In this document: positions 1 through 8,184 of the stretch, one piece after another
How positions within the stretch are numbered: the stretch's first letter is position 1
Layout: the number at the start of each line of letters is the position of its first letter
Assembly (NCBI RefSeq): GCF_042466115.1
Contig: NZ_JAXHBQ010000002.1
Location: 1-64,000, forward strand
Length of the DNA stretch: 64,000 bases
Direction of reading: 5' to 3'
Origin: SW4 sp042466115
Lineage (GTDB): Bacteria; Pseudomonadota; Alphaproteobacteria; Rhodobacterales; Rhodobacteraceae
Made by a program: the position numbers and the translations under genes
Notes under the pieces: generated by a model
What the model saw: the letters and a program-made list of their open reading frames with translations, nothing else
Database searches by the model: none
Told to the model about the DNA's origin: nothing

Positions 1-86
1 ACATAGTTGCTATTTCTCTGCTCGAATGCGCTTATTTGCGCAACTTGACTCTAAAGGCAGTGATTCACCCTGTTAAGTCAAGGTTT

Positions 87-95
87 TTATCCACA
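87..95 (+). promoter_or_regulatory. DnaA box
   Basis: The 9-mer TTATCCACA matches the DnaA-box consensus exactly. It lies in an AT-richer stretch, about 50 bases before a 16-base palindrome. No replication initiator gene is visible in the window, so an origin here is only an inference; a single box can occur by chance. Confidence 0.4.
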
Positions 96-146
96 ATTTG
101 TGCTGCTGAACCGTCGCGCTACTAGAGAAGCGATTGGCCCTGTGGA

Positions 147-162
147 GTTAACAGCTGTTAAC
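147..162. repeat. 16-base perfect palindrome
   Basis: GTTAACAGCTGTTAAC reads the same on both strands. It sits between the DnaA box and the end of the DUF736 gene. It could be a protein-binding site of an origin or partition region; the function is not shown by the sequence. Confidence 0.5.
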
Positions 163-184
163 AGCACCCACAGAGAGGGAATGC

Positions 185-204
185 CAGACCGTCGGAACGG
201 TCTG
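185..204 (-). terminator. Hairpin downstream of the DUF736 gene
   Basis: CAGACCGT and ACGGTCTG form a perfect 8-bp stem with a 4-base loop, 10 bases past the stop codon of the DUF736 gene. No T-run follows on the minus strand, so this is a stabilising or weak terminator hairpin rather than a classical rho-independent one. Confidence 0.45.
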
Positions 205-213
205 ACAATTTGC

Positions 214-552
214 TCAGGCTGCCTCTTTTGGACCCCAAGGGATCACCGCTTGAGTCGCAGCATCATCCTGGTTCGCGGCTTTGCCGAGATTGGCATTGAA
301 GCCGAAGTCACGGATCGACAACGTGAAGTAGTCAGCGCCGGTGTCGCGATTCTGCTTCTTCCAGATCCCGCCGCATTCGACCAAGCGGCCACGTGGTGAG
401 CGGCCGAGCACGCGGTGCGTTGGGGCCATGGGATTGTCGCTGGAGATCGGCTCAGCAGTGATGTCGATGTCGAAGGTCAGAGTGGAAATCGAACCTACGC
501 CCTTGGCGGTCTCGATGTCTGCGTTTTCGAATTTGATGCAGTTGGTAGTCAT
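214..552 (-). CDS. DUF736 family protein
   Basis: A 112-residue soluble protein that resembles the DUF736 family, small proteins of unknown function typical of alphaproteobacterial plasmids and integrative elements. Supporting features are the length, the N-terminal beta-rich segment (STLTFDIDI), the central 'APTHRVLGRS' region and the C-terminal 'YFTLSIRDFGF' stretch, which corresponds to the family's usual YVSLxIDDPxF element. A strong ribosome site, AAGGAGC, lies about 6 bases before the ATG at 552. It stands alone on the minus strand. The biochemical role is unknown; the family usually travels with conjugation and plasmid-maintenance genes, as here. Confidence 0.7.
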   Translation of the reverse strand: MTTNCIKFENADIETAKGVGSISTLTFDIDITAEPISSDNPMAPTHRVLGRSPRGRLVECGGIWKKQNRDTGADYFTLSIRDFGFNANLGKAANQDDAATQAVIPWGPKEAA

Positions 553-892
553 TGCAGTGCTCCTTCATTTGATGTTGCAATGATGGTCAAAGGGCAGGGG
601 CAATAGACCCGAAACACCGAAGGCGCAGCGGAGCGGAGAAGGGCAGGGGGCCTGAATTTTGAATCGCGAGGAATGGCCCGCAGGGGCAGGGGACAATTCT
701 GGACACCGCCCTTTGGGTTCTGGGCTGACCCTGCGACCAGCATGTCATGCAACACCGAATGGAGGAGCGTCGGCGACCAACTGCTTTCGTCAAGACGAGC
801 GCTCTAGCCCACACCGCCAAGGCTCGGGCGATCTTTGCCACTGGCCGACAAGAATACCTACCAGCGCTGTGTCTGTTGCGGTATTTAGCACC
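553..892. other. Intergenic region between two divergent genes
   Basis: This 340-base stretch separates the DUF736 start (minus strand) from the HNH gene start (plus strand), so it should hold both promoters, although no clear -35/-10 pair was found. It contains several copies of a G-rich word (GGGCAGGGG), including a 12-base copy at 641-652 that recurs at 3804-3815. No convincing gene was seen. Confidence 0.4.
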
Positions 893-1654
893 ATGATCTG
901 TATTTGGTGCAAATCCGACCACACGACGCTGTCGAAAGAGCATGCGATCCCAGAAGCGCTAGGATGCCCACCTCAGCTGATATTGGATGATGTAGCCTGT
1001 AAGACCTGCAACAACAGCTTTGGCAAAGTGGATCACGCCCTCGTCAAACAGTTTGAGATCATCAGTGTGATGCTGGGTGTCCGGCGGAAAGGGAAACGTC
1101 CTCCAACAATTGATAGCTGGAGTGCAATATCAAGCGAACACTGTGCGGACGGCCCACACATCTACATAAACAGAGGCCCAGGCGATATTGCTGCAAACGG
1201 CAAGAAACTGCGTCCGGCCAGACGGTCAAATGGCATAGAAGACGCCTGGATCAAACCTGAAGACAGCAAAATGGGGTTTTCTCAACAGTTTGGAAATGAT
1301 CCGCTGTTTCTCCCGTCACTTTACAAGATCGGACTCAATCTCGTCGCATACAACTTCGGCGCTGAAACGGCGGCGTCGCCTCAGTACGACCATGTCAGAG
1401 CTTTTGTAAGATCGGAGAAAGGTGCCTCTTTTCTGAAAGTGGCCATGGACGCAGTCCCAACTCAAACTGCGACAAACCGAGTTTCTGGCCCAATCACGAA
1501 GAACGGACGCGCCTATCCGATGTTTCAGGTCACACTTCTTGGCGTCACCTTTCTTTTGGATATGGCTCCGGATCAACCATGCCTGCGAGATTTGAGAGGG
1601 GCGGCTACAATGATGGGCGAAAAGCTCTACGTTTTTCCTGCGCCAAAGGCTTGA
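893..1654 (+). CDS. HNH endonuclease domain protein
   Basis: A 253-residue protein whose N-terminus is an HNH/treble-clef module: C3-x2-C6, then 'LSKEHAIPEALG' and 'CKTCNNSFG' supply the paired cysteines, the histidine and the asparagine. This is the usual order in HNH_5-like nucleases (CxxC, EHxxPxxLG, CxxCN). The remaining 190 or so residues show no recognisable domain. The ATG at 893 is preferred over upstream in-frame starts because the first cysteine pair begins right after it and the upstream residues look non-coding. The predicted activity is DNA nicking or cleavage. It is a single gene near a defence island, so a restriction-type role is possible but not shown. Confidence 0.65.
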   Translation: MICIWCKSDHTTLSKEHAIPEALGCPPQLILDDVACKTCNNSFGKVDHALVKQFEIISVMLGVRRKGKRPPTIDSWSAISSEHCADGPHIYINRGPGDIAANGKKLRPARRSNGIEDAWIKPEDSKMGFSQQFGNDPLFLPSLYKIGLNLVAYNFGAETAASPQYDHVRAFVRSEKGASFLKVAMDAVPTQTATNRVSGPITKNGRAYPMFQVTLLGVTFLLDMAPDQPCLRDLRGAATMMGEKLYVFPAPKA

Positions 1655-1800
1655 AAGTAACGATCTGCATCAAACTCCATTGCACCGCCTTGGCTGTGCT
1701 CCCGCGCGGATAGCGCCGGTCCGGCGGCGGGGTAGGGGGCCTGTCCTTCTGCGCCGCCGTCGGACAATTTTGCAGACCTGCCGATCTAGGAGAGCTCAAA

Positions 1801-1827
1801 CAAAAAAGACCCCACCGAAGCGGGGCC
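1801..1827 (-). terminator. Rho-independent terminator of the ParB-like gene
   Basis: Read on the minus strand: CCCCGC, a TTCG tetraloop, GTGGGG, then a run of six Ts. The stem is 6 bp with one G-T wobble, beginning about 30 bases after the stop codon at 1854. A UUCG loop plus a T-run is a textbook intrinsic terminator. Confidence 0.85.
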
Positions 1828-1853
1828 AGTTGGTCCTTCCCACGAAGGAACCG

Positions 1854-3719
1854 TCAGGTGCAGTCGGGCACCCATTTGTCGAGCTTGGCTTTTTGCTCTG
1901 AGGTCAAACCCATCAGCTTCTGAGTGATGGGATCATTCAACAGCTTCTCCATCTTCTCAGCTTTCTCGGCCTTTTTGAGCTTGGCGAAACTGGCAGCGCG
2001 GTCATCTCGCGCATTGCAACCGAGAAATTCACACATAAGATCAATGAGATAGGCTGCTGATGCGCGTGAGAAGAAGTTCTCTGCCGTGGGCGTCCAATGC
2101 TTGCGGATATCTGCGCCCGCTTCCTCTGCGATCACATTAAAGAACGCAGGGTCTCCAGCTTGATAGGGCAGGGTGCGGGTGATCGCTTCGGTGATCTGCG
2201 CGTTGCGGGCTTTCTTGCCATCCTCGCGGAAGGTCGCGAATGCTTCCGTGAGGTCCTCAACACGCGTTCCCTGCTGCCAGTACTCGCTGGCGTCGATCCC
2301 GTGCGCGAGGCGTGACTCAGGGGTGAAGCCATCTTCTACGCTTGGGATATTCCTCGGGCGGTCCAGCCGAATACCAAACACGCTTTCAAAACTCCCCGAT
2401 GCCTCTGACAGCCCGAACCCCAACAGGTCCAGCACAAGTTCGGGTTTGGCCAGCAAGGCTGCTTGCACTGAGGCCAGTCGGATTGCTTGCATGTCCGCCA
2501 CCAGCTTTTGCGAGTAGGGGGATTTGGGAGTGTCAGGCTTAGCAGACTGCGGCGCTTGCAGATTGCCTGCCTCAATGGCGGTTTTCTTGTCCTCGGGACG
2601 GACCAACCCTGCGGTCACCTCAACCTTGCCAGAGTTGTTCACGAAGATGATGCACCCCGCATGGGCTTTCTGACCCTCGGAGTAGTCGCCGTCGAGCATG
2701 GTTTGCAGTTCCGCGAGCCGCACTTCGCCGTCTTCGTCCAGCACCCCGCCATTGGCAAGGTCTGCCAGCTCGTCGTATTCCTTGGCCTCTTCCTCTGTTA
2801 GTTCGCCTTCGATGGGATAAAGACGCGCCAGCTTCATCTGATCCAGATCGTAGTAGTTGAGCCAAGCCTCGCTGCGGGCTTCTGCCCATGCCCAGCCGTG
2901 GGTCTCGGTCAGATCAGCACGGGCCTCGTCCAGCTTTTCGACAAAGAGCCGATCCAGAAGGGCAGGGGAGGCGAGGAAGGCTTCGTCCGAGAACAGATCG
3001 CGTGTGACCGCGCCACCCTCGGCCTCATAGGCCTCAAGCCCGACAAACTTGGCGCGGCGGTCACTGGTCTTGATGGCGTCGGGGTGTAGCGCATTCTTGA
3101 TTGCGCTCTCGGACACCGCTTGGCCTCTCACTTGATCCAGAATGCCCAGGGTCAGAGCCTCGTCGTCGGACAGCGTGAAGGCTTTGGCCGTGCCAAGGCT
3201 GATTTCGCCTGCGGCTAGGGCGTCCAGAACTGGTTCGGGCAGGTTCGCGAGGGCCAGCCGTTGATAGACGCGGGCCTCGGTCACGGCAAAGGCGAGGGCG
3301 ATCTCTGGCACGGAGGCCCCGCGCGTCTTCATGCGGCCAAAGGCGCGGATTTCATCTGCGGGGGTCATGTCTTCGCGGGCTGCATTCTCGGCGCTGGCCC
3401 AATCCTCGGCCTCGGCGGCGTTTGCTGCAAGTTTGACGGGAACTGTTGCGAAGGGATGATCCTCGGAGCGCTCGGCGATCATCTGGATGGCGCGCAGGCG
3501 ACATCCGCCCGCGACAATGCCAACTTCGCCGTCTTCACCCATGAGGCCAGCGAGATTGTGAATGAGGCCGAAGCGCTCAATGCTGTCGGCAAGGCTTTCG
3601 ATATGGGCGTCCGAGACGGTCTTGCGCGGGTTCAGATCGGAGATGTTGAGCGCTTCCAGCGGGATTTGCAGAATTACGGCACTGGCTGTGTCTGTCTGAA
3701 TGATCTGTTGTTTGGTCAT
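1854..3719 (-). CDS. Large ParB-like nuclease-domain protein
   Basis: A 621-residue protein with a ParB/Spo0J-type N-terminal domain. Residues 20-80 hold 'IPLEALNISDLNPRK', 'SLADSIERFGLIHNL' and 'IVAGGCRLRAIQ', the ParB box II equivalent, followed by a helix-turn-helix region ('VPEIALAFAVTEARVYQRLALA'-like, about 135-160). It is about twice the length of a chromosomal ParB. The long C-terminal part is a family seen on alphaproteobacterial plasmids, and no ParA is adjacent, so it is probably a ParB-like CTP/DNA-binding accessory regulator rather than the partner in a classical parAB locus. A strong terminator follows. The start at 3719 is a clear ATG. The exact role (partition, nuclease or regulation) is unresolved. 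Confidence 0.75.
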   Translation of the reverse strand: MTKQQIIQTDTASAVILQIPLEALNISDLNPRKTVSDAHIESLADSIERFGLIHNLAGLMGEDGEVGIVAGGCRLRAIQMIAERSEDHPFATVPVKLAANAAEAEDWASAENAAREDMTPADEIRAFGRMKTRGASVPEIALAFAVTEARVYQRLALANLPEPVLDALAAGEISLGTAKAFTLSDDEALTLGILDQVRGQAVSESAIKNALHPDAIKTSDRRAKFVGLEAYEAEGGAVTRDLFSDEAFLASPALLDRLFVEKLDEARADLTETHGWAWAEARSEAWLNYYDLDQMKLARLYPIEGELTEEEAKEYDELADLANGGVLDEDGEVRLAELQTMLDGDYSEGQKAHAGCIIFVNNSGKVEVTAGLVRPEDKKTAIEAGNLQAPQSAKPDTPKSPYSQKLVADMQAIRLASVQAALLAKPELVLDLLGFGLSEASGSFESVFGIRLDRPRNIPSVEDGFTPESRLAHGIDASEYWQQGTRVEDLTEAFATFREDGKKARNAQITEAITRTLPYQAGDPAFFNVIAEEAGADIRKHWTPTAENFFSRASAAYLIDLMCEFLGCNARDDRAASFAKLKKAEKAEKMEKLLNDPITQKLMGLTSEQKAKLDKWVPDCT

Positions 3720-3844
3720 GGTTCATAGTCCTTTGATGTGCTGTCAGGGCCTCTCAGAGCGCCTGAGCGCGAGTTGAGGCCGTTTTGATGGGGTTGTGCT
3801 GTAGGGCAGGGGGCCGAAGCGCCTGAGCGCCTCGGCCAGCGGCG

Positions 3845-4213
3845 TTACCACCAGCAAGAATAGATCACGGTCGATCCAGCCTGCATCTCGGCCCGCGCCC
3901 ACGCGCAGAATTCAAGATCGTAGTCGCGGTATTCGACTGCTTGCTCGTCTTGGAATTGATGGCCGTAAAAGAACCCGCCCTCACATTGGGGCAAAGCACT
4001 GCCTTTGATGGCTTGTTCCAGCGTGTCGATGTCGCCTTCTTCAAGCTTGAGTTCGCCGCAATTGAGGTCGGTGGCGGACAGCCCTGTGCGCTCGGTGTAG
4101 AGGGCTTCCATGAACGTTTGCAGTTTGGAGTGCTTGCGCCATGTGAACTTGGCGCTTTCGCCTTCGTCGCCGCTTTCGGGTGTTTTGAGATATGCGTATT
4201 GATCGAGGCCCAT
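3845..4213 (-). CDS. Conserved MGLDQYAY-type small protein
   Basis: A 122-residue soluble protein starting MGLDQYAYLKT. This family is common on plasmids and in genomic islands and is sometimes misnamed as a phosphoglycerate kinase; nothing here supports an enzyme of that kind. Visible features are 'FTWRKHSKLQTFMEALY' near the N-terminus, 'GGFFYGHQF' in the middle and a Trp/Cys-rich C-terminus (YSCWW). The ATG at 4213 is chosen because AAGGAGCC lies just upstream; the longer reading frame above it is Arg/Pro-rich non-coding sequence. It sits upstream of the ParB-like gene on the same strand, about 125 bases away. The function is unknown. Confidence 0.7.
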   Translation of the reverse strand: MGLDQYAYLKTPESGDEGESAKFTWRKHSKLQTFMEALYTERTGLSATDLNCGELKLEEGDIDTLEQAIKGSALPQCEGGFFYGHQFQDEQAVEYRDYDLEFCAWARAEMQAGSTVIYSCWW

Positions 4214-4841
4214 GTTTGAGGCTCCTTTCCTTCGTGGTTGGAGCGGTGCTTGGCTCGTTTTGCTGAACTCCTCGGTGAGGTCTCGCGTCTTGGCCTTGCT
4301 TTCCGCCATTGGGCGAAGGCCTCTCTGTCTCTGACGTTTGGAAGACCCCCGCGTCTTCCGAAGGACAGAGCAGGGAGGGCAAAGCCCGTCCTGCGGCCGG
4401 ACGGCGACCCGACACAGGGGGCCGGAGCGATGAAACTGGGAGGGACCCGCGCCTCGCGTGGGAGGAACCGGGTTTCTGAGGGGAGGCTGGCGCGCCCGCG
4501 CGACACCAGAGCCCCTGTTCGGGACGCTGGCCGGATGGCAGGCGGATATCTCAGATTGGGAAAACTGCCAGCCGGGGTAGAGCGTAGCGGAGACCCGGCT
4601 GACTTCTGTGCAAAGCGATCGCGGGTTTGCCCGCGATCTCATCAGTCAAATGCACGAAGGATCGTCTCCCGCATGGGCGAAGACGCGAGCTTGCGCGGCT
4701 TCGGGCGCAGCCAAGAGCCTGGCCAGCGCAGGCGGGCAAAAGAATAGAAAACACAACTGGAAGAAATTTAGATTTGCAAAATCATTTTCTTCCATCTATG
4801 CTGTAAAATAAATCAATACAATAAATTACTGAGGTGGTTGC
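4214..4841. other. 628-base gene-free region with hairpins and an ietA promoter zone
   Basis: No credible gene was found. Two strong hairpins stand out: CAGCCGGG paired with CCCGGCTG (4569-4601), and a 9-bp perfect stem GATCGCGGG/CCCGCGATC with a TTTG-containing loop (4617-4638). The last 90 bases are abruptly AT-rich and carry the start region of the defence operon, with GAGG placed 9 bases before the ATG at 4842. The composition change marks a probable insertion boundary. Confidence 0.45.
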
Positions 4842-5951
4842 ATGGCAGAGAATGATGGAGTTGAAAAGGATTTCGTCCATCTCGCACGGGTGGCACTGTC
4901 GGGGCGCACTCAAGACGTCCAAACTTACCTGCATCGAATTGCGAAGCGTAGGGGCCTGACTAAGGAGTTTTCCTCAGCTTTGATAGAGTTGTTGCGCAAA
5001 AATCCGACCCGCTCTTCGCCGTTACGCAAGGGCATGGAAAAGGCACTGCCAACGGACACGGATTCTCGCTTTCAGCTGTTGCGGGTAGAGGAGACACCGT
5101 TTCTGCAGATGGAACCAGTCTACACGGAGCAGGTTCAGAGCACGTTGTCCCGCCTCGTTGAAGAGCGCCAAAATCTAGGCACCTTGCTTGAAGCAGGTTT
5201 GGAGCCGACCCGAACTGTCTTGTTTACGGGTCCTCCCGGTGTGGGAAAGACCCTGGGTGCACGCTGGGTTGCGCGTGAGCTTGGACTTCCGCTCATGATC
5301 CTTGATTTGTCCGCCGTCATGAGCAGCTATCTTGGACGCACAGGTTCCAACCTGAGACATGTGCTGGACTACGCAAAATCCATCGATTGCGTCCTTCTAA
5401 TTGATGAACTGGACGCGATTGCAAAACGTCGAGACGATTCAGGTGAGATCGGAGAGCTGAAGCGCCTTGTCACAGTTTTGCTTCAACAACTCGATGATTG
5501 GCCGTCGTCTGGCTTACTCATCGCTGCAACCAACCATTCCGATCTACTCGATCCAGCAGTCTGGCGGCGATTTGAACAGCCCGTTAATTTCGAATTGCCG
5601 CAGGAGGCCGGAGTACGAGCTTTTTTGGGAGCGCTGCTCGATGAGGTCGCACCGGACATGTCAGTCTGGGTCGACATCCTTTCGCTTTCTCTGGTTGGGC
5701 GGTCCTATAGCGATATTGAGCGAGAGGTTACGCTTGCACGACGATCGGCTGCCCTGAACGGGAAAGGGTTGGATCACTATCTCTCCCTGCTTGTGACAGC
5801 CCGCGAGCACTCCAAACAAGAACGCATCGAGATCGCGGTCCGGTTGGTCAAGAATGGCCTGGCCACTCAAAGAAAGGCCCATGAAATCACAGGCGTCGCG
5901 CGCGACACAATCCGCACACATCTGAAGAATGACGCGATTTTAGAGGTTTGA
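4842..5951 (+). CDS. ietA: AAA+ ATPase of an ietAS-like defence system
   Basis: A 369-residue AAA+ ATPase. Walker A is GPPGVGKT (130-137), Walker B is VLLIDELD (184-191), sensor 1 is AATN (228-231) and the arginine-finger region is WRRF (241-244). The N-terminal 120 residues are helical and family-specific; the C-terminus (about 343-365) looks like a helix-turn-helix. Directly followed, 1 base after the stop, by a subtilisin-like protease. An AAA ATPase plus an S8 protease is the composition of the ietAS anti-phage system described in microbial defence surveys. The expected role is ATP-dependent control of, or substrate delivery to, the partner protease. The pairing, lengths and order agree; the name rests on recall of that family, not a search. 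Confidence 0.75.
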   Translation: MAENDGVEKDFVHLARVALSGRTQDVQTYLHRIAKRRGLTKEFSSALIELLRKNPTRSSPLRKGMEKALPTDTDSRFQLLRVEETPFLQMEPVYTEQVQSTLSRLVEERQNLGTLLEAGLEPTRTVLFTGPPGVGKTLGARWVARELGLPLMILDLSAVMSSYLGRTGSNLRHVLDYAKSIDCVLLIDELDAIAKRRDDSGEIGELKRLVTVLLQQLDDWPSSGLLIAATNHSDLLDPAVWRRFEQPVNFELPQEAGVRAFLGALLDEVAPDMSVWVDILSLSLVGRSYSDIEREVTLARRSAALNGKGLDHYLSLLVTAREHSKQERIEIAVRLVKNGLATQRKAHEITGVARDTIRTHLKNDAILEV

Positions 5952-5952
5952 A

Positions 5953-8178
5953 TTGGTAACAATGAGCAAGCAGAACTTTCTTTTGGGCAAAGGTGAACGC
6001 CTCACCGACAACATCGTTATCAGAAGTGGGGGTGCACCCAAAGAGCCTCCCTACACTTTCGACGAAGCACGAGGTCGGCTTTCGCCTATGATCTCGGAGA
6101 CGTCAGCTCGTATCGATGAGCTACCACAAGCGGCCTGCCCAAGTGACGAGGCTGTGATTTCATTGACGCTCAATCCCGAATACATCGCAAAGTCCTACTT
6201 CCCGCATGATCTTTTGCGGGATGTTGGTATCGAAGTGATTGGTAGCCGCCCCAAGAAGACAACGCCTGAGAAACGGTCACGGGGCAGGGCGCCCGAAGAG
6301 GCTGTTACGACCGAGCTGTTTGCGAAGGGGAGCAGAGCCGCCATCAGGTCCTGGAGCCAGCAATTGCCGGATTGGCGCGCAGACAGAAGCAGCGCAAACG
6401 CGCTAATTTCCATCGAAGAGGTCTCTGCACCGGTTCCGCACGCCAAAATCAAAGGTTCACTTCCCGAGCAGGGGCGCATGGCAATGGAGACAGTGCTTCA
6501 CGCAAACGCTCTGGAACCTGACATGCTTCGGGCTTTTTTCGCCTATCTTAAGAGCCAGGAGATCGAAGCCGAGGCAGGCCGCAGGTTCTTTGCCAAGGGC
6601 TTGTGCTTTCTCGAGCTTGATGCGCCTGCAGAACGCGCAGACGACATAGCGCTCTTTACGGGTATTCGCACCCTGCGACAAATGCCTAGCTTGAGGATTC
6701 TCCGACCAACCATTCGCTCAGCTGGCATCCCTACGACTGATTTGGAATTGCCTGCGGAAGGGCCTGTCTCAGAGGACGTCCGAGTGGCAGTATTTGATGG
6801 CGGCATACCAGAAAACCATCCATTGACCCAATGGGCGGTTCCCCATGAACTTCCCGGTATGCTTCCTGCCACTGAAGAAGACCTCTCGCATGGGGTCGGC
6901 GTGACATCGGCAGCTCTATTTGGCCATATCAATACCAAAGAGCCCCTGCCGCGCCCCTACGCAAACATCGACCACTTTCGCGTTCTGGACGAAACACCTG
7001 GGCAAGATCCGCATGAGCTCTATGAAATCCTTGAGCGGATCGAGAGTGTGTTGTCGAGCCAGGAATTCGATTTTATCAATCTGAGCCTGGGGCCCTGTCT
7101 TCCGATCGAGGACGATGATGTTCATGCTTGGACAGCCGTGCTGGACGACCGACTGTCACGGGTTTCCACATTGGCGATGATTGCCGTCGGTAACGACGGC
7201 GAAGGGGATTCCATCCTCGGCCTCGATCGTGTTCAAGTTCCGTCAGATTGCGTCAACGCACTAGCAATCGGCGCCTGCGACACACCGGGCAATGATTGGC
7301 AACGCGCACCATACAGTTCCAAAGGACCGGGACGCAGCCCAGGTCTCGTGAAACCGGATCTGGTCGACTTCGGTGGCGAATTCAGTCGGCCATTTGTTGT
7401 CGTCGCACCGGATGCGACACCCTCTCTCACAACGACTGGCGGTACGTCGTTTGCAGCGCCGAGCGTCCTACGATTAGGCACCGGAATTCGTGCCCATTTC
7501 GGCTCCAACTTGAACCACCTGGCGATCCGCACGCTCCTTGTTCACACAAGTGAAGAAGGCGACCAAGATCACAAGGAAATTGGCTGGGGTCGCGTTGCGC
7601 GCAACCTTGATGATATTATTCTGTGTAACGACGACACGGTCCGGGTTGTTTATCAAGGCGAGATTTCACCAGCCAAATACATTCGCGCTGCAATTCCAGT
7701 ACCTGTTGAACAGATGAGTGGCATGGTCTCGATCAAGGCTACGATTTGCTACAAGACCCAAACCGATCCTCATCACCCTGGGAACTACACGAGGGCTGGG
7801 CTGGAAGTAACTTTTAGGCCGAACGACACCAAGTATTCCAGAGACGAGCAGGTACATCCAGATTCCGCCAGCTTCTTTGGCTCGTCTCTACCAGGCGCTA
7901 CTGAGGATGAGCTGCGACGCGATGCCTGGAAGTGGGAAAACTGCCTTCATGCGGCCAAACGCAAACGCGGCAGCTCGCTGATCAATCCATGCTTTGACAT
8001 TCACTACAATGCCCGACTCGAAGGGCGCAACTTCGCACCGCCCGAAAACCTGAGCTATGCGATGGTGGTTTCCGTACAGGCCAAGGGTGTAGCTGATCTA
8101 TACGATCAGGTCGTGCGTCAATACGCGACACAAATCGAACCGTTACGCCCGGTCCTCGAAGTACCGATCCGTACTTGA
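5953..8178 (+). CDS. ietS: Subtilisin-like S8 serine protease of an ietAS-like system
   Basis: A 741-residue S8 peptidase with the full catalytic triad: D282 (AVFDGG), H313 (LSHGVGVTSA) and S499 (GGTSFAAP), plus the oxyanion-type asparagine N413 (AVGND). About 275 residues precede the protease domain and about 230 follow it, and there is no signal peptide, so it should act in the cytoplasm. The TTG start at 5953 is favoured by AGAGG 6 bases upstream; an ATG at 5962 is the alternative. It is translationally coupled to the ATPase gene. In ietAS both genes are needed for phage resistance; the natural substrate is inferred to be a host or phage protein exposed on infection. Confidence 0.75.
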   Translation: MVTMSKQNFLLGKGERLTDNIVIRSGGAPKEPPYTFDEARGRLSPMISETSARIDELPQAACPSDEAVISLTLNPEYIAKSYFPHDLLRDVGIEVIGSRPKKTTPEKRSRGRAPEEAVTTELFAKGSRAAIRSWSQQLPDWRADRSSANALISIEEVSAPVPHAKIKGSLPEQGRMAMETVLHANALEPDMLRAFFAYLKSQEIEAEAGRRFFAKGLCFLELDAPAERADDIALFTGIRTLRQMPSLRILRPTIRSAGIPTTDLELPAEGPVSEDVRVAVFDGGIPENHPLTQWAVPHELPGMLPATEEDLSHGVGVTSAALFGHINTKEPLPRPYANIDHFRVLDETPGQDPHELYEILERIESVLSSQEFDFINLSLGPCLPIEDDDVHAWTAVLDDRLSRVSTLAMIAVGNDGEGDSILGLDRVQVPSDCVNALAIGACDTPGNDWQRAPYSSKGPGRSPGLVKPDLVDFGGEFSRPFVVVAPDATPSLTTTGGTSFAAPSVLRLGTGIRAHFGSNLNHLAIRTLLVHTSEEGDQDHKEIGWGRVARNLDDIILCNDDTVRVVYQGEISPAKYIRAAIPVPVEQMSGMVSIKATICYKTQTDPHHPGNYTRAGLEVTFRPNDTKYSRDEQVHPDSASFFGSSLPGATEDELRRDAWKWENCLHAAKRKRGSSLINPCFDIHYNARLEGRNFAPPENLSYAMVVSVQAKGVADLYDQVVRQYATQIEPLRPVLEVPIRT

Positions 8179-8184
8179 TGTGCC

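Noticed and set aside
3845..4642. A 265-residue minus-strand reading frame reaching upstream of the MGLDQYAY protein
   Set aside because: The added N-terminal 143 residues are Arg/Pro/Ser-rich with no family character, and a strong ribosome site directly precedes the ATG at 4213.
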